In this document: positions 1 through 8,397 of the stretch, piece after piece
How positions within the stretch are numbered: the first letter of the stretch is position 1
Layout: every line of letters starts with the position of its first letter
Source of the DNA: an uncultured Myroides sp.
Lineage (GTDB): Bacteria; Bacteroidota; Bacteroidia; Flavobacteriales; Flavobacteriaceae
DNA: 46,908 nt
Direction: 5' to 3'
Assembly: GCA_913777665.1 (NCBI GenBank)
Contig: CAJYTF010000029.1
Location: 1 to 46,908 of the forward strand
The notes under the pieces: model-generated
What the model was told of the DNA's origin: nothing
Seen by the model: the letters and a program-made list of their open reading frames with translations, nothing else
Database searches by the model: none
Position numbers and translations under genes: made by a program

Positions 1-27
1 TAATTAAATCAAGAACATTTTTTAAAA

Positions 28-869
28 ATGAGCAAGAGTAAATATTATCATATTCGTACTGACTTTAACAATATAAATTTGTTTGATAATGAAAAGTTTA
101 GTATCGATGAAAATTTTATTAATTTTAGAACTAAAGCTATAATTAATCCCTCATCTGTACCATATAATACAACGACAGATACAAATTTATTGAACGAGAA
201 AATAGGATATTTAGGCTTTTTAGATAATATTGTAAATAGTAATTCTAAAATTGATTTAGAATGTGCCGAAACTAAAAGAAGGTTTCTGGAAACAATAAAT
301 TATAACAGTTACTTTTTAAACTCTAGATATTGGGAAAAAATTTTCGAAGAAGTAAGAAGTGAATACTTCAATCATCTTCCTTCGCGAAGTAGTTGTATAT
401 TTTTGAGTGAAGGACATACAGAATTAAATTTTTGGATAGACAAACTTACTACTCAAACACAAGCCAGTAAAATCAAAATATATGAAGTAGAAATTGAAGC
501 TGAAAAAATACTTAAAGTTGATTCTAATATTTTAGAATTAGGAATACTATCTGATATCAATATTGTTAAACAAGCTCACTTATACTGGAAGGGAGAAAAA
601 TCTAAAAATCCTGAAATGGAAAATTTGTATTGCGGAGATGTAAAGATTATAAATGAGTATAATTCTTTACGTGAAATAGAATTCTAGAATATCCAAATTC
701 ACGTAAAAGCATAGACGTCTATTATCAGAGTGAATTTCAAATTTCAGTATTTGTAAGTAGTGTTAAAGTAATACCGTTAAATGTGCTTGTAAGTCTACAT
801 GAAATTGAACCAGGAAGTAAAGAATATTATAGAATAAATTTTTACAAAGCAGAAAAAAAATTATTGTGA
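28..869 (+). pseudogene. DUF2441-like protein, frameshifted
   Basis: The intact frame runs from the ATG at 28 to a TAG at 685-687 (219 residues). A second open stretch continues in another frame from about 675 to a TGA at 867-869 (ILEYPNSRKSIDVYYQSEF and onward), so one base appears to be missing near 675-684. Central residues FEEVRSEYFNHLPSRSSCIF and the later YWKGE segment match what I remember of the DUF2441 family, whose function is unknown; I place it there only tentatively. No signal peptide or membrane segment is seen. It precedes the large STAND NTPase gene on the same strand by about 115 bp and could once have been its partner. If the shift is real, the last ~60 residues are lost; a sequencing error is the alternative. 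Confidence 0.55.
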
Positions 870-983
870 TATATCGTATTGGAGAAGTATAAGCATCTAT
901 ACAAACGAAACCGTGACATAACAATATTTATAATAATAAAAAAAGTATGACTTATTTTTTAAGATAACATAAAATCAATTTTG

Positions 984-3900
984 ATGGAACCAATATCTAT
1001 AACAATAATAACTTATGTAGCCTTAAAATTTATTGATCAGTTTATAAAAGAAGAAGGTTATGGTAGAATTAAAAAGTTTTTATTTCCTACTGAGAAGTAT
1101 AAAAATAGATTAAGTAAATTAATCTACGAAACAATTAATGATTTTGAGGCAGAAAAGTCTAGAAAAAAAACTTTCAATAAGTTTCCATTTTACCATTCTC
1201 AAATATTCTTTGATGAATTGAACAAGTTTATTCTCTTTAAAAATTCAGATTTTGACTATGATTCAATTATTAAGGTAATAACTACTAATTCTAATATTAT
1301 AATTCCTACGATCGATGAATTAAACTCCTTTTATAAGATTTTTGCAGATAAAATATTAAATGACAAGAATTTAAAGAAATTGTTTGTCGAAGAAAATTAC
1401 AAATCAAAAATTTATGAATTAGATACACATCTAAATAGAATAGAGGGCAAAATCAACAAGATAACTGACGATATTAGTACTCTTCTTTCAGAAACTACTT
1501 TTCAACCTAATAATGACTGGCTTACTGAACAATGTAAATCTTCAATTGACGATCTTGGAAAAAGATATACTGCCTCTTTAAATCTAAACCTTGAAATATC
1601 CCAGATATTTGAAGGGATTGGAAGAACTGAAGATTTCAAAAGAAAATCAATAAAGCTTTTTGACCAGTTCTTAATAAAAGGAAAAAAAATATTAAAGAAT
1701 CAACCTGAAGTACAAGAAAGTCTTGAGAGTTTAAAAAATGAATTTGATGAATTACAGAATTTGCTTTATAAAATTGATTTCTTAGGAACTGCTTCAATTC
1801 CCGTAAATGAGTTAGATAACTTACTGAATAAAGCTCAAGGATCAGTAAAACGGATCTATGAATTTTACATAACAGAAGAAAGCAAAATACAAAGAGAAAA
1901 AAATGATTATCAATATTATCATAAACATGGTTCTGAGTTAAGAAACATTAGAGAATTTGAGCACGAGCTTTCTTCCTTTCAAAGTTTAATTCATGATACT
2001 TCATTTAAGCTTGCAAATAATCCTTTTTTACTACTTGATGGTGAGGCTGGTATTGGAAAATCTCATTTGATTGGAGATATAGTTTCGAGAAGGATTGATA
2101 AAGGCTATGAAAGTGTTTTTCTTCTTGGTCAACATTTTGTTACCGAAGAAGATCCATGGACACAAATTTTTAAAAGACTTCAGATAAACTCTAAATCTAA
2201 AGATTTTCTTACAAAATTAAATCAAAGAGCTGAAGAATCAGGAAAAAGGATCATTCTTTTTATTGATGCGATCAATGAAGGAAAAGGTAATCTTTTCTGG
2301 AGTCAATTTGTAAAAAGCTTCATTAATGATATAAAGAAATATGAATGGCTTGGTCTTGTATTGACTATAAGAAGCTCCTACAAAAATTTAATTTTTCCTG
2401 AAGCGGAAATACCCAATATTGATTTAGTACAACATCATCACTATGGATTTAGGAATATCGAGTATGAAGCAAGTAAATTATTTTTTGATAATTATAAGAT
2501 TGAACTACCTAATGTACCATTGTTGCACCCTGAATTTCAAAACCCGCTCTTTTTAAAACTATTTTGCGAAGGAATTAACAAGGCTGGATTAACCCGGATT
2601 CCTAATGGTCTTCAGGGAATCACTTCAATTATTAACTTTTTTATCAAAAATGTAAATATTGTTTTATCAAAACCGAATAGAATTGGTTATTCAGATGGTT
2701 TAAACCTTGTACAGAAATCTATCAATGCTTTAATGAAATGTAAAGTTGAAAATCAACTTCGATATATTCCATATGAATTAGCACATTCAGTTGTTAATGA
2801 TTCTATTTCAAACTTTATTGACAAAAAGGGATTTTTAGATGAATTAGTTACAGAAGGTTTATTATCAAAGAATCGTTTTTGGAAAGATGGGGATGATCAT
2901 GAAGAAGGGGTTTATTTAGCATATGAGCGATTCGAAGACCATCTAACTGTTCAATATTTGCTTCAAAATACTGCTGACGTTGAGAAAGAGTTTAAAGAAG
3001 GTGGTAAACTTTATAAATATGTAGAAAATGATGATGCAATATATATATACAAAGGTTTAATTGAAGCTTTTGCAATCCAGCTTCCTGAAAAAAACGGAAA
3101 TGAATTTTACAATATTATACCCTCACAATTACTAAAAAGTTATCCAATTATCGAGTCGTTTGTCCAAAGTTTAATTTGGAGGAAAATTGACACTATCACT
3201 GAAAATTCGAAAGGATATATTCGCGAATTCGTTTTTTATTACGAAGGTACAAATGATCTATTTTGGGAAACAATTATTGCTGTTACAGGAATTCCAGATC
3301 ACTATTATAACGCTAATTTTCTACATAGTTACTTGACAAAATTCTCTCTCGCGGAACGAGATGCAAACTGGACACAATTCCTCAAATATAAATATAATTA
3401 TGATTCATCTGTGAGAAGGCTGGTAGACTGGGCATGGAACCAGACAGACAAATCACATATTGCTGATGAGTCAATCTTATTATCTGCCATTACATTATCA
3501 TGGTTTCTTACTTCCACTAACCGTAAACTTAGAGATTGTGCTACGAAAGCACTAATTTCTCTTCTGCAAAATAGGTTAACTGTTTTACAAAAACTTCTTA
3601 AACTGTTTGAAGGAGTTAACGATCCGTATGTTTATGAGAGACTATTTGCTGTTACTTATGGTTGTGTATTGAGAACTAATGAAATAGAAAAAATAAGTGG
3701 AGTATGTGAATATATTTATAAATGTGTATTTAGTGGATCAGCATCCTTTAACCCCCATATATTATTAAGAGATTATGCTAGAGGAGCAATTGAGTACGCT
3801 AATAAATTAGGTATTCAACTAAGTTTTGACTTAACACTGATTCGTCCACCGTATAATAGTAATTGGCCAGAAGAAATTCCATCTCAGGATGAGTTAGAAG

Positions 3901-5486
3901 AGAAGTACAATAATGATAATTACAGGCATATATGGAGTTCTGTAATGAGTTTTGGTGACTTTGCAAGATATACCATTGGAACTAACAGTGGTTACTCGAA
4001 GTGGTCTGGATGTAAAAAAAATGAAAATCCAATTGACAGGAAGCGGTTATTAAAAAATTTTATTGATAAGTTGAATCCTGAGCAATATGAATTATATAAT
4101 AGTCTTGATCCTATCATAACTGAAAAATCCGATGACGTAATATTTGAAGACAGTATCTTTGATCATAATATAGCAATTGGTAGAAAGTCAGAAGATGATT
4201 TAGAAGTAATTAGAGCTAACTTCAAAAATACAATATCTAGTGAATTACTAATTGAATATGAGACTGATATAGAGCCTTTTTTAGATCATAATCATAAAAT
4301 CATTGATACCAGTGAATTTTTTGACTTAAGAATTGCTCAAAGATTAATACTGTCAAAAGTCATTGAACTAGGATGGAATCCAGATTTACATCTTTCTTTT
4401 GATCAAGAAATCGGCTCAGGTCGAGGAAGGAGTACTGAACCTCATGAAAGAATTGGAAAAAAATATCAATGGATTGCATATTATGAATATATGGCATTAC
4501 TATCTGATAACTTTATAAAAAAAGAACGCTGGCAAGGAGAGAAAGCAGAAACTTATGAAGGACCATGGGATCCTTATGTCAGAGATATTGACCCAACAAT
4601 TCTTATAAAAGAAACTGGAAGCTATGATGACGAAGAACCCGAAGATTTTTGGTGGACAAAAAATAATATTTTTGATTGGAACTCAACCAATGAAAACTGG
4701 ATAGAAGATTCAAATTCATTACCAAATATGAAAGATATGATACTGATAAATGACGAAAATGGTGATGAGTGGCTAATTTTAGAAGCATATTTGTCTTGGT
4801 CAGAACCTAAAAAAATTGGCGAAGAAAAATGGGATCAACCTCATAAAGAATTCTGGTGCAATATTAGAAGCTATCTAGTTCATGATAATGAATTTGATTT
4901 ATTTAAAAATTGGGCAGTTGAGCAGAACTTTATGGAAGGTTGGATGCCCGAAAGTTCTGATAGATACGAAATGTTCAATAGAGAGTTTTATTGGTCTCCT
5001 GCAGATGAATATTTTATGAATAAATATTATGAAGGGACAGAATGGATAATCATCGATGATGAAAAATCCAAGGGATTTGAAGTGAGCATAGTTTTAACAG
5101 CGCAAGGCTATTTATGGGAGGAAGAATTTGATAACTCTAAAGAAAAAACTTTAAGTTTTTTAAAACCATGTTCCATAATTTACAATGGCATGAATTTGAT
5201 GAACAGCCAAAGAGATGGAGAATTTATAGATAATGCTAATGTTGTACAATGTTTCGCTACAAATGTCTACAATGATTCACCACCTTATCTTCTTGTTCGT
5301 AAAAATTCTTTTATGTCGTTTCTGCATAATAATAATTTAAAAATTGTATGGACTGTATTGGGTGAGAAACAAATAATAGGCGGAAGAAGTTATGGTAATA
5401 ATTTTTCTAAAAGATTAGAAGCTAGTGGAGCTTTTTACTTTGATAATGCAGACTTTGCTGGAAAATTAAACACAAAAGTTAACTAG
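984..5486 (+). CDS. STAND-family NTPase, Avs-like antiphage candidate
   Basis: About 1500 residues. I chose the ATG at 984 over the in-frame TTG at 981. A helical N-terminus (1-140) precedes a segment near 175-225 containing DLGKRYTASLNLNLEISQ, a pattern I associate with Avs-type proteins. A P-loop ATPase follows: Walker A GEAGIGKS at 353-360 and Walker B-like LFIDAINEG with D428. Residues ~700-1500 form a long Trp/Asp/Glu-rich region with no motif I recognise, in the position of the sensor of STAND proteins. Known Avs proteins bind a phage protein through this region, oligomerise and activate an N-terminal effector. Here the N-terminus shows no obvious nuclease, SIR2 or TIR motif, so the effector is unclear. 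The gene stands alone and is followed by a repeat and a strong terminator. The NTPase call is firm; the defence role is inferred. Confidence 0.75.
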   Translation: MEPISITIITYVALKFIDQFIKEEGYGRIKKFLFPTEKYKNRLSKLIYETINDFEAEKSRKKTFNKFPFYHSQIFFDELNKFILFKNSDFDYDSIIKVITTNSNIIIPTIDELNSFYKIFADKILNDKNLKKLFVEENYKSKIYELDTHLNRIEGKINKITDDISTLLSETTFQPNNDWLTEQCKSSIDDLGKRYTASLNLNLEISQIFEGIGRTEDFKRKSIKLFDQFLIKGKKILKNQPEVQESLESLKNEFDELQNLLYKIDFLGTASIPVNELDNLLNKAQGSVKRIYEFYITEESKIQREKNDYQYYHKHGSELRNIREFEHELSSFQSLIHDTSFKLANNPFLLLDGEAGIGKSHLIGDIVSRRIDKGYESVFLLGQHFVTEEDPWTQIFKRLQINSKSKDFLTKLNQRAEESGKRIILFIDAINEGKGNLFWSQFVKSFINDIKKYEWLGLVLTIRSSYKNLIFPEAEIPNIDLVQHHHYGFRNIEYEASKLFFDNYKIELPNVPLLHPEFQNPLFLKLFCEGINKAGLTRIPNGLQGITSIINFFIKNVNIVLSKPNRIGYSDGLNLVQKSINALMKCKVENQLRYIPYELAHSVVNDSISNFIDKKGFLDELVTEGLLSKNRFWKDGDDHEEGVYLAYERFEDHLTVQYLLQNTADVEKEFKEGGKLYKYVENDDAIYIYKGLIEAFAIQLPEKNGNEFYNIIPSQLLKSYPIIESFVQSLIWRKIDTITENSKGYIREFVFYYEGTNDLFWETIIAVTGIPDHYYNANFLHSYLTKFSLAERDANWTQFLKYKYNYDSSVRRLVDWAWNQTDKSHIADESILLSAITLSWFLTSTNRKLRDCATKALISLLQNRLTVLQKLLKLFEGVNDPYVYERLFAVTYGCVLRTNEIEKISGVCEYIYKCVFSGSASFNPHILLRDYARGAIEYANKLGIQLSFDLTLIRPPYNSNWPEEIPSQDELEEKYNNDNYRHIWSSVMSFGDFARYTIGTNSGYSKWSGCKKNENPIDRKRLLKNFIDKLNPEQYELYNSLDPIITEKSDDVIFEDSIFDHNIAIGRKSEDDLEVIRANFKNTISSELLIEYETDIEPFLDHNHKIIDTSEFFDLRIAQRLILSKVIELGWNPDLHLSFDQEIGSGRGRSTEPHERIGKKYQWIAYYEYMALLSDNFIKKERWQGEKAETYEGPWDPYVRDIDPTILIKETGSYDDEEPEDFWWTKNNIFDWNSTNENWIEDSNSLPNMKDMILINDENGDEWLILEAYLSWSEPKKIGEEKWDQPHKEFWCNIRSYLVHDNEFDLFKNWAVEQNFMEGWMPESSDRYEMFNREFYWSPADEYFMNKYYEGTEWIIIDDEKSKGFEVSIVLTAQGYLWEEEFDNSKEKTLSFLKPCSIIYNGMNLMNSQRDGEFIDNANVVQCFATNVYNDSPPYLLVRKNSFMSFLHNNNLKIVWTVLGEKQIIGGRSYGNNFSKRLEASGAFYFDNADFAGKLNTKVN

Positions 5487-5535
5487 TAAACACAGTATGC
5501 TCTTAAAAAGAGAACTGATCTACATAGACAACAAC

Positions 5536-5559
5536 ACTTCGACTTCTCTCGGTGACCGT
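5536..5559 (+). repeat. TTCGA/CTC-type intergenic repeat, single unit
   Basis: The motif acttcgacttctctcggtga closely resembles the TTCGA..CTCAG..ACC units seen at 19735, 20722, 22066, 32363 and 34600. It is an isolated copy between the STAND NTPase gene and its terminator. The rest of 5487-5811 holds no gene I can support; a 40-codon open frame at 5497-5619 is probably fortuitous. Confidence 0.5.
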
Positions 5560-5661
5560 TCCACACAGACCGCATTGCAACATACTATGAGCAAGACGAT
5601 AAAATGTTTTTTGTTTTAAGCGCAGTTTTAAAGAGTTTGCTTACAACAAAAACAAAACATA

Positions 5662-5690
5662 AAAAATCCTGAATCTTTTCAGGATTTTTT
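5662..5690. terminator. Strong Rho-independent terminator
   Basis: A 12-bp perfect stem AAAAATCCTGAA / TTCAGGATTTTT closes on a short loop and ends in a T-run. It lies about 175 bp after the STAND NTPase stop and 120 bp before the DUF4236 gene, and the A/T flanks would let it work in both directions. Confidence 0.85.
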
Positions 5691-5811
5691 ATGCTTATGA
5701 GGAAAGCCGTAAAATTATATGACAAAGGAAATATAAATTTGGAGCACGTATAATTAAGTTTTAAAAAACGGTATAAATTTATTCGCTTATTTTACTTTAA
5801 AATTATAGATT

Positions 5812-6918
5812 ATGGCTTGGAGTTTTCGTAAAAGAATTAAAATAATACCAGGGGTACACCTGAATTTAAGTAAGAGTGGTATTTCTACCTCTGTTGGTAT
5901 TAAGGGAGCAAGTGTTAATTTTGGAAAATCGGGTACTTATTTAAATACCGGTATTCCCATTTTAGGCATTTACAACAGACAGAAACTGTCAGCTAATAAT
6001 ACCAATACGATTCCTGAAATTTATCCTGAACAAAGCATTGAACTCTCTGATAATATTTTTAGTGCGGACATTCATGAAATAACAAGTCAAAATATGCAAG
6101 GTATTAAAGAATCTATAATTTTGGCGAACCAACAAAGGAAAGAATTAAAGAATGACTTACTTAAAATTCAAGCTTCATTAGGTTCATCCAAAGTAAAGCT
6201 AAACTTGAGTTATGTGCTACTTTATGGATTAATAAAAAAAACAATACCTGACAATTTAAAAGCAGATATTGAACTGCAAAAAGAAGCTATCAAGCAAACG
6301 AAGGAGCAAATTGCAAACTGCTATGTTAAGCTTGAAATTGATTTTGAACCAGAGATTAAGGAAAAGTATAATAAATTGGTAGAATCATTTAGGAATCTAA
6401 CAACTTCACAAAAGATATGGGACGTAACTAGTGCACATTATCAGGACAGAACTGTAACGAGATCTTCGGCAAGTACACTTGTAAAAAAAACTGAAGTAAA
6501 ATTTGGCTTAAAATCAATACCCGATATAAAATCTGAATTTGAAGCACTGTATTTTCAGAATGCAAACGGAGCTGATTTATATTTTTATCCTAGTTTCATA
6601 ATTATGTATTCATCAAATACAAATTTTGCAATTATTGGTTTTGATGAATTGAAATTAACACAAAGTTATGTTCGATTTACTGAAACAGGTTCTGTACCCA
6701 GAGATTCAAAAGTTATAGACAAAACGTGGGCTAAGGTTAATAAAAATGGGACGCCTGATAGACGATTTAAAGGTAACTATGAGATACCTGTTGTTAAGTA
6801 TGGTGAAATAAATCTATTAACGAACACAGGCTTGCATGAAGAATATGAATTTAGCAATTATGAATTCACTGAAGAATTTGGACGCGCATTTACAGATTAT
6901 CAGCGGCAAGTTATATAA
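5812..6918 (+). CDS. DUF4236 domain-containing protein
   Basis: 368 residues. The first ~55 residues (FRKRIKIIPGVHLNLSKSGI, then SVGIKGASVNFGKSGTYLNTGIP) are a clear DUF4236 domain, a Gly/Ser-rich beta motif of unknown function often found at the N-terminus of bacterial proteins of varied architecture. Residues ~100-185 are Lys/Glu-rich and probably helical or coiled coil. The C-terminal half is a mixed alpha/beta region with many aromatic residues (DLYFYPSFIIMY) that I cannot assign. No signal peptide or membrane span. It lies alone between two terminators, 420 bp before the Hxs genes, so any link to that system is only positional. Confidence 0.75.
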   Translation: MAWSFRKRIKIIPGVHLNLSKSGISTSVGIKGASVNFGKSGTYLNTGIPILGIYNRQKLSANNTNTIPEIYPEQSIELSDNIFSADIHEITSQNMQGIKESIILANQQRKELKNDLLKIQASLGSSKVKLNLSYVLLYGLIKKTIPDNLKADIELQKEAIKQTKEQIANCYVKLEIDFEPEIKEKYNKLVESFRNLTTSQKIWDVTSAHYQDRTVTRSSASTLVKKTEVKFGLKSIPDIKSEFEALYFQNANGADLYFYPSFIIMYSSNTNFAIIGFDELKLTQSYVRFTETGSVPRDSKVIDKTWAKVNKNGTPDRRFKGNYEIPVVKYGEINLLTNTGLHEEYEFSNYEFTEEFGRAFTDYQRQVI

Positions 6919-7027
6919 ATCATTAAACAACAGTTTATATGAATTTATATTTAATAAATTAACTATTTAATTATTTATTTTATAATTAATTTATTTTAAA
7001 TTTGAATTAAAATTAAAAATATAAATT

Positions 7028-7153
7028 ATGGCACTAAAACCAGGACCTAAAAGAATTGCTAAGAGTACCGGAAAACCAGACCAAAGGCAACGTGACAACA
7101 AAGATACACCCGGCAATACGCCATCGTTAAAACCACCAAAGAAAAAATCTTAA
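7028..7153 (+). CDS. 41-residue basic peptide, unrecognised
   Basis: ATG at 7028, TAA at 7151-7153. The peptide starts MALKPGPKRIAKSTGKPDQ and ends SLKPPKKKS. It is rich in Lys, Pro, Gly, Asn and Asp, lacks Cys, His, Trp and Tyr, and has no leader-like hydrophobic segment. A clean hairpin terminator starts two bases after the stop, which argues that this is a real, separately transcribed small gene. It sits 186 bp upstream of hxsA on the same strand. I do not recognise it. It could be a small structural or nucleic-acid-binding protein, or less likely a peptide connected with the Hxs maturases. Confidence 0.55.
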   Translation: MALKPGPKRIAKSTGKPDQRQRDNKDTPGNTPSLKPPKKKS

Positions 7154-7154
7154 A

Positions 7155-7190
7155 ACAAACAAACCAGACACTTATGTTTGGTTTGTTTGT
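7155..7190 (+). terminator. Terminator after the 41-residue peptide gene
   Basis: Perfect 12-bp inverted repeat ACAAACAAACCA (7155-7166) / TGGTTTGTTTGT (7179-7190) with a 12-nt loop, followed by AT-rich sequence. It separates the small peptide gene from the hxs operon. Confidence 0.75.
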
Positions 7191-7339
7191 ATATTCTTCT
7201 GTAAATTATAATATATCTTTCTTAATTTTTAATCAGTAAAAATTAGGTAACACAATTGTTTTACTATCGTTACAACAATGTTGTTTTAACATTATTTTAT
7301 ATTTTAGCGAATTAAGTGATAATCAAATTTTAAACTCTT

Positions 7340-8023
7340 ATGAAAAGTTTTAAAAAATTAAATGAATTAAAAGCCCGTTCGGCTGCTTTATTATTAGCTA
7401 CTTTAGCTACATTTACGAATGCCTTTGCTAAAGAAAGTAAAAATCTTTTTTTTAAAGATTCAGGAAATTCAACTAATGAAATCGGTGTAAACAAGAGGCT
7501 TAAGCCAACTTTGGTACTTAAATTAAATGCAGCAGGTACAGAATTAAAAGCGATGATGCACCGATCGCACTCATCACACCGATCACACTCATCACACCGC
7601 TCCCACTCTTCGCATTATTCGTCGAGCTACAGTTCTGGGAGTACAAGTAGCAGATCAACCAGCAGTTCTTCATCTTCATACAGCTATCCAACATCAAGCT
7701 CTTCATCTGGGAGTTCGTCGACATCGTCAAAGAGCAAATCTGCAAAGACCTCAACAACTATAAACAGCTATCAAAGTTTATATGGCAGCACTACAACAAG
7801 TACCTATGCGTTAGGTGACCGTGTGCTATTTAAAGGCTGCGAAGGTAAAGACGTAGAAAAACTACAGGAAATTTTGAAACAGCTAGGCTATGATGTTATT
7901 GTGTCGGAATATTTTGGTGGTAAGACAGAATTAGCCGTTAAGAAATTTCAAGAAGAAAACGAGTTAAAACCAGACGGACGTGTTGGGGCAAAAACCCTAC
8001 AAATAATGCAAGACAAACTATGA
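7340..8023 (+). CDS. hxsA: His-Xaa-Ser repeat protein HxsA
   Basis: 227 residues. It has an N-terminal signal-like segment (LLLATLATFTNAFA), a His-Xaa-Ser tract at residues 74-94 (HRSHSSHRSHSS and on, seven H-x-S triplets), then ~60 residues of almost pure Ser/Thr/Tyr/Lys, and a C-terminal peptidoglycan-binding-type domain (~160-227: DVEKLQEILKQLGYDV, GGKTELAVKKFQEENEL). This is the recognised architecture of HxsA, the presumed substrate of the Hxs radical SAM proteins. The stop overlaps the hxsD start (ATGA), so the four hxs genes are translationally coupled. The sequence suggests an exported, wall-anchored protein modified on its His/Ser repeat before export; the modification itself is unknown. 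Confidence 0.93.
   Translation: MKSFKKLNELKARSAALLLATLATFTNAFAKESKNLFFKDSGNSTNEIGVNKRLKPTLVLKLNAAGTELKAMMHRSHSSHRSHSSHRSHSSHYSSSYSSGSTSSRSTSSSSSSYSYPTSSSSSGSSSTSSKSKSAKTSTTINSYQSLYGSTTTSTYALGDRVLFKGCEGKDVEKLQEILKQLGYDVIVSEYFGGKTELAVKKFQEENELKPDGRVGAKTLQIMQDKL
7559..7621 (+). repeat. Tandem repeat encoding His-Xaa-Ser triplets
   Basis: A 63-bp stretch inside hxsA built of 18-bp units of the type CACCGATCACACTCATCA. The units differ at wobble positions (CGA/CGC for Arg, TCA/TCG/TCC for Ser), so the repeat is maintained at protein level and is not a recent slippage expansion. Confidence 0.8.
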
Positions 8024-8397
8024 ACCAAATAAACTATAATCAAGGCATTTTAAGTTTTAAGCTTAGTGCGACAGATTATTCGGAAAGCGTGGTATATAAG
8101 TGTATGTACTGGTATTTAGGAGATTACAATGTTGCTATTAGTAAAGACGTAAATAACTATATGGTAACAATTTCGCTTAAAAATGCAAAATACTTTGATG
8201 AAGAAGAATTGATTGTGCGCTTAAAAAATGATTTAATAGATTTTAAGCTAAGAGAAATAGTAAATAAAGAAACCTTAACCATACGAGAATTGATAACAGC
8301 CAAAGCTTTTGCCAGTTATGATTTTAATATGAGTGAGGAAAGTTTGCATGAAATAAGCGACCCCGTAGGTTTTGATCCGAAAGATATAAAATTATGA
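8020..8397 (+). CDS. hxsD: His-Xaa-Ser system protein HxsD
   Basis: 125 residues, overlapping hxsA and hxsB by 4 nt each. The C-terminal half carries the family signature in the form LIDFKLREIVNKETLTIREL followed by ITAKAF, corresponding to the LLNDYxLRE pattern by which HxsD is recognised. The N-terminal half is a beta-rich segment with one Cys (KCMYWYLGDYNVAIS). The family has no known catalytic activity. Its fixed place between substrate and maturase genes suggests a small partner or substrate-recognition protein, comparable in role to the RiPP recognition proteins of other radical SAM pathways (inference). Confidence 0.9.
   Translation: MNQINYNQGILSFKLSATDYSESVVYKCMYWYLGDYNVAISKDVNNYMVTISLKNAKYFDEEELIVRLKNDLIDFKLREIVNKETLTIRELITAKAFASYDFNMSEESLHEISDPVGFDPKDIKL

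Noticed and set aside
5497..5619. 40-codon frame with IYIDNNTST, reminiscent of a cysteine desulfurase start
   Set aside because: Similarity covers only about nine residues, and the rest overlaps a TTCGA/CTC repeat unit; most likely chance.
7559..7621. HxsA tract as a simple metal-binding His-rich region
   Set aside because: The strict H-x-S spacing and the adjacent hxsD, hxsB and hxsC genes favour a radical SAM substrate, though metal binding is not excluded.
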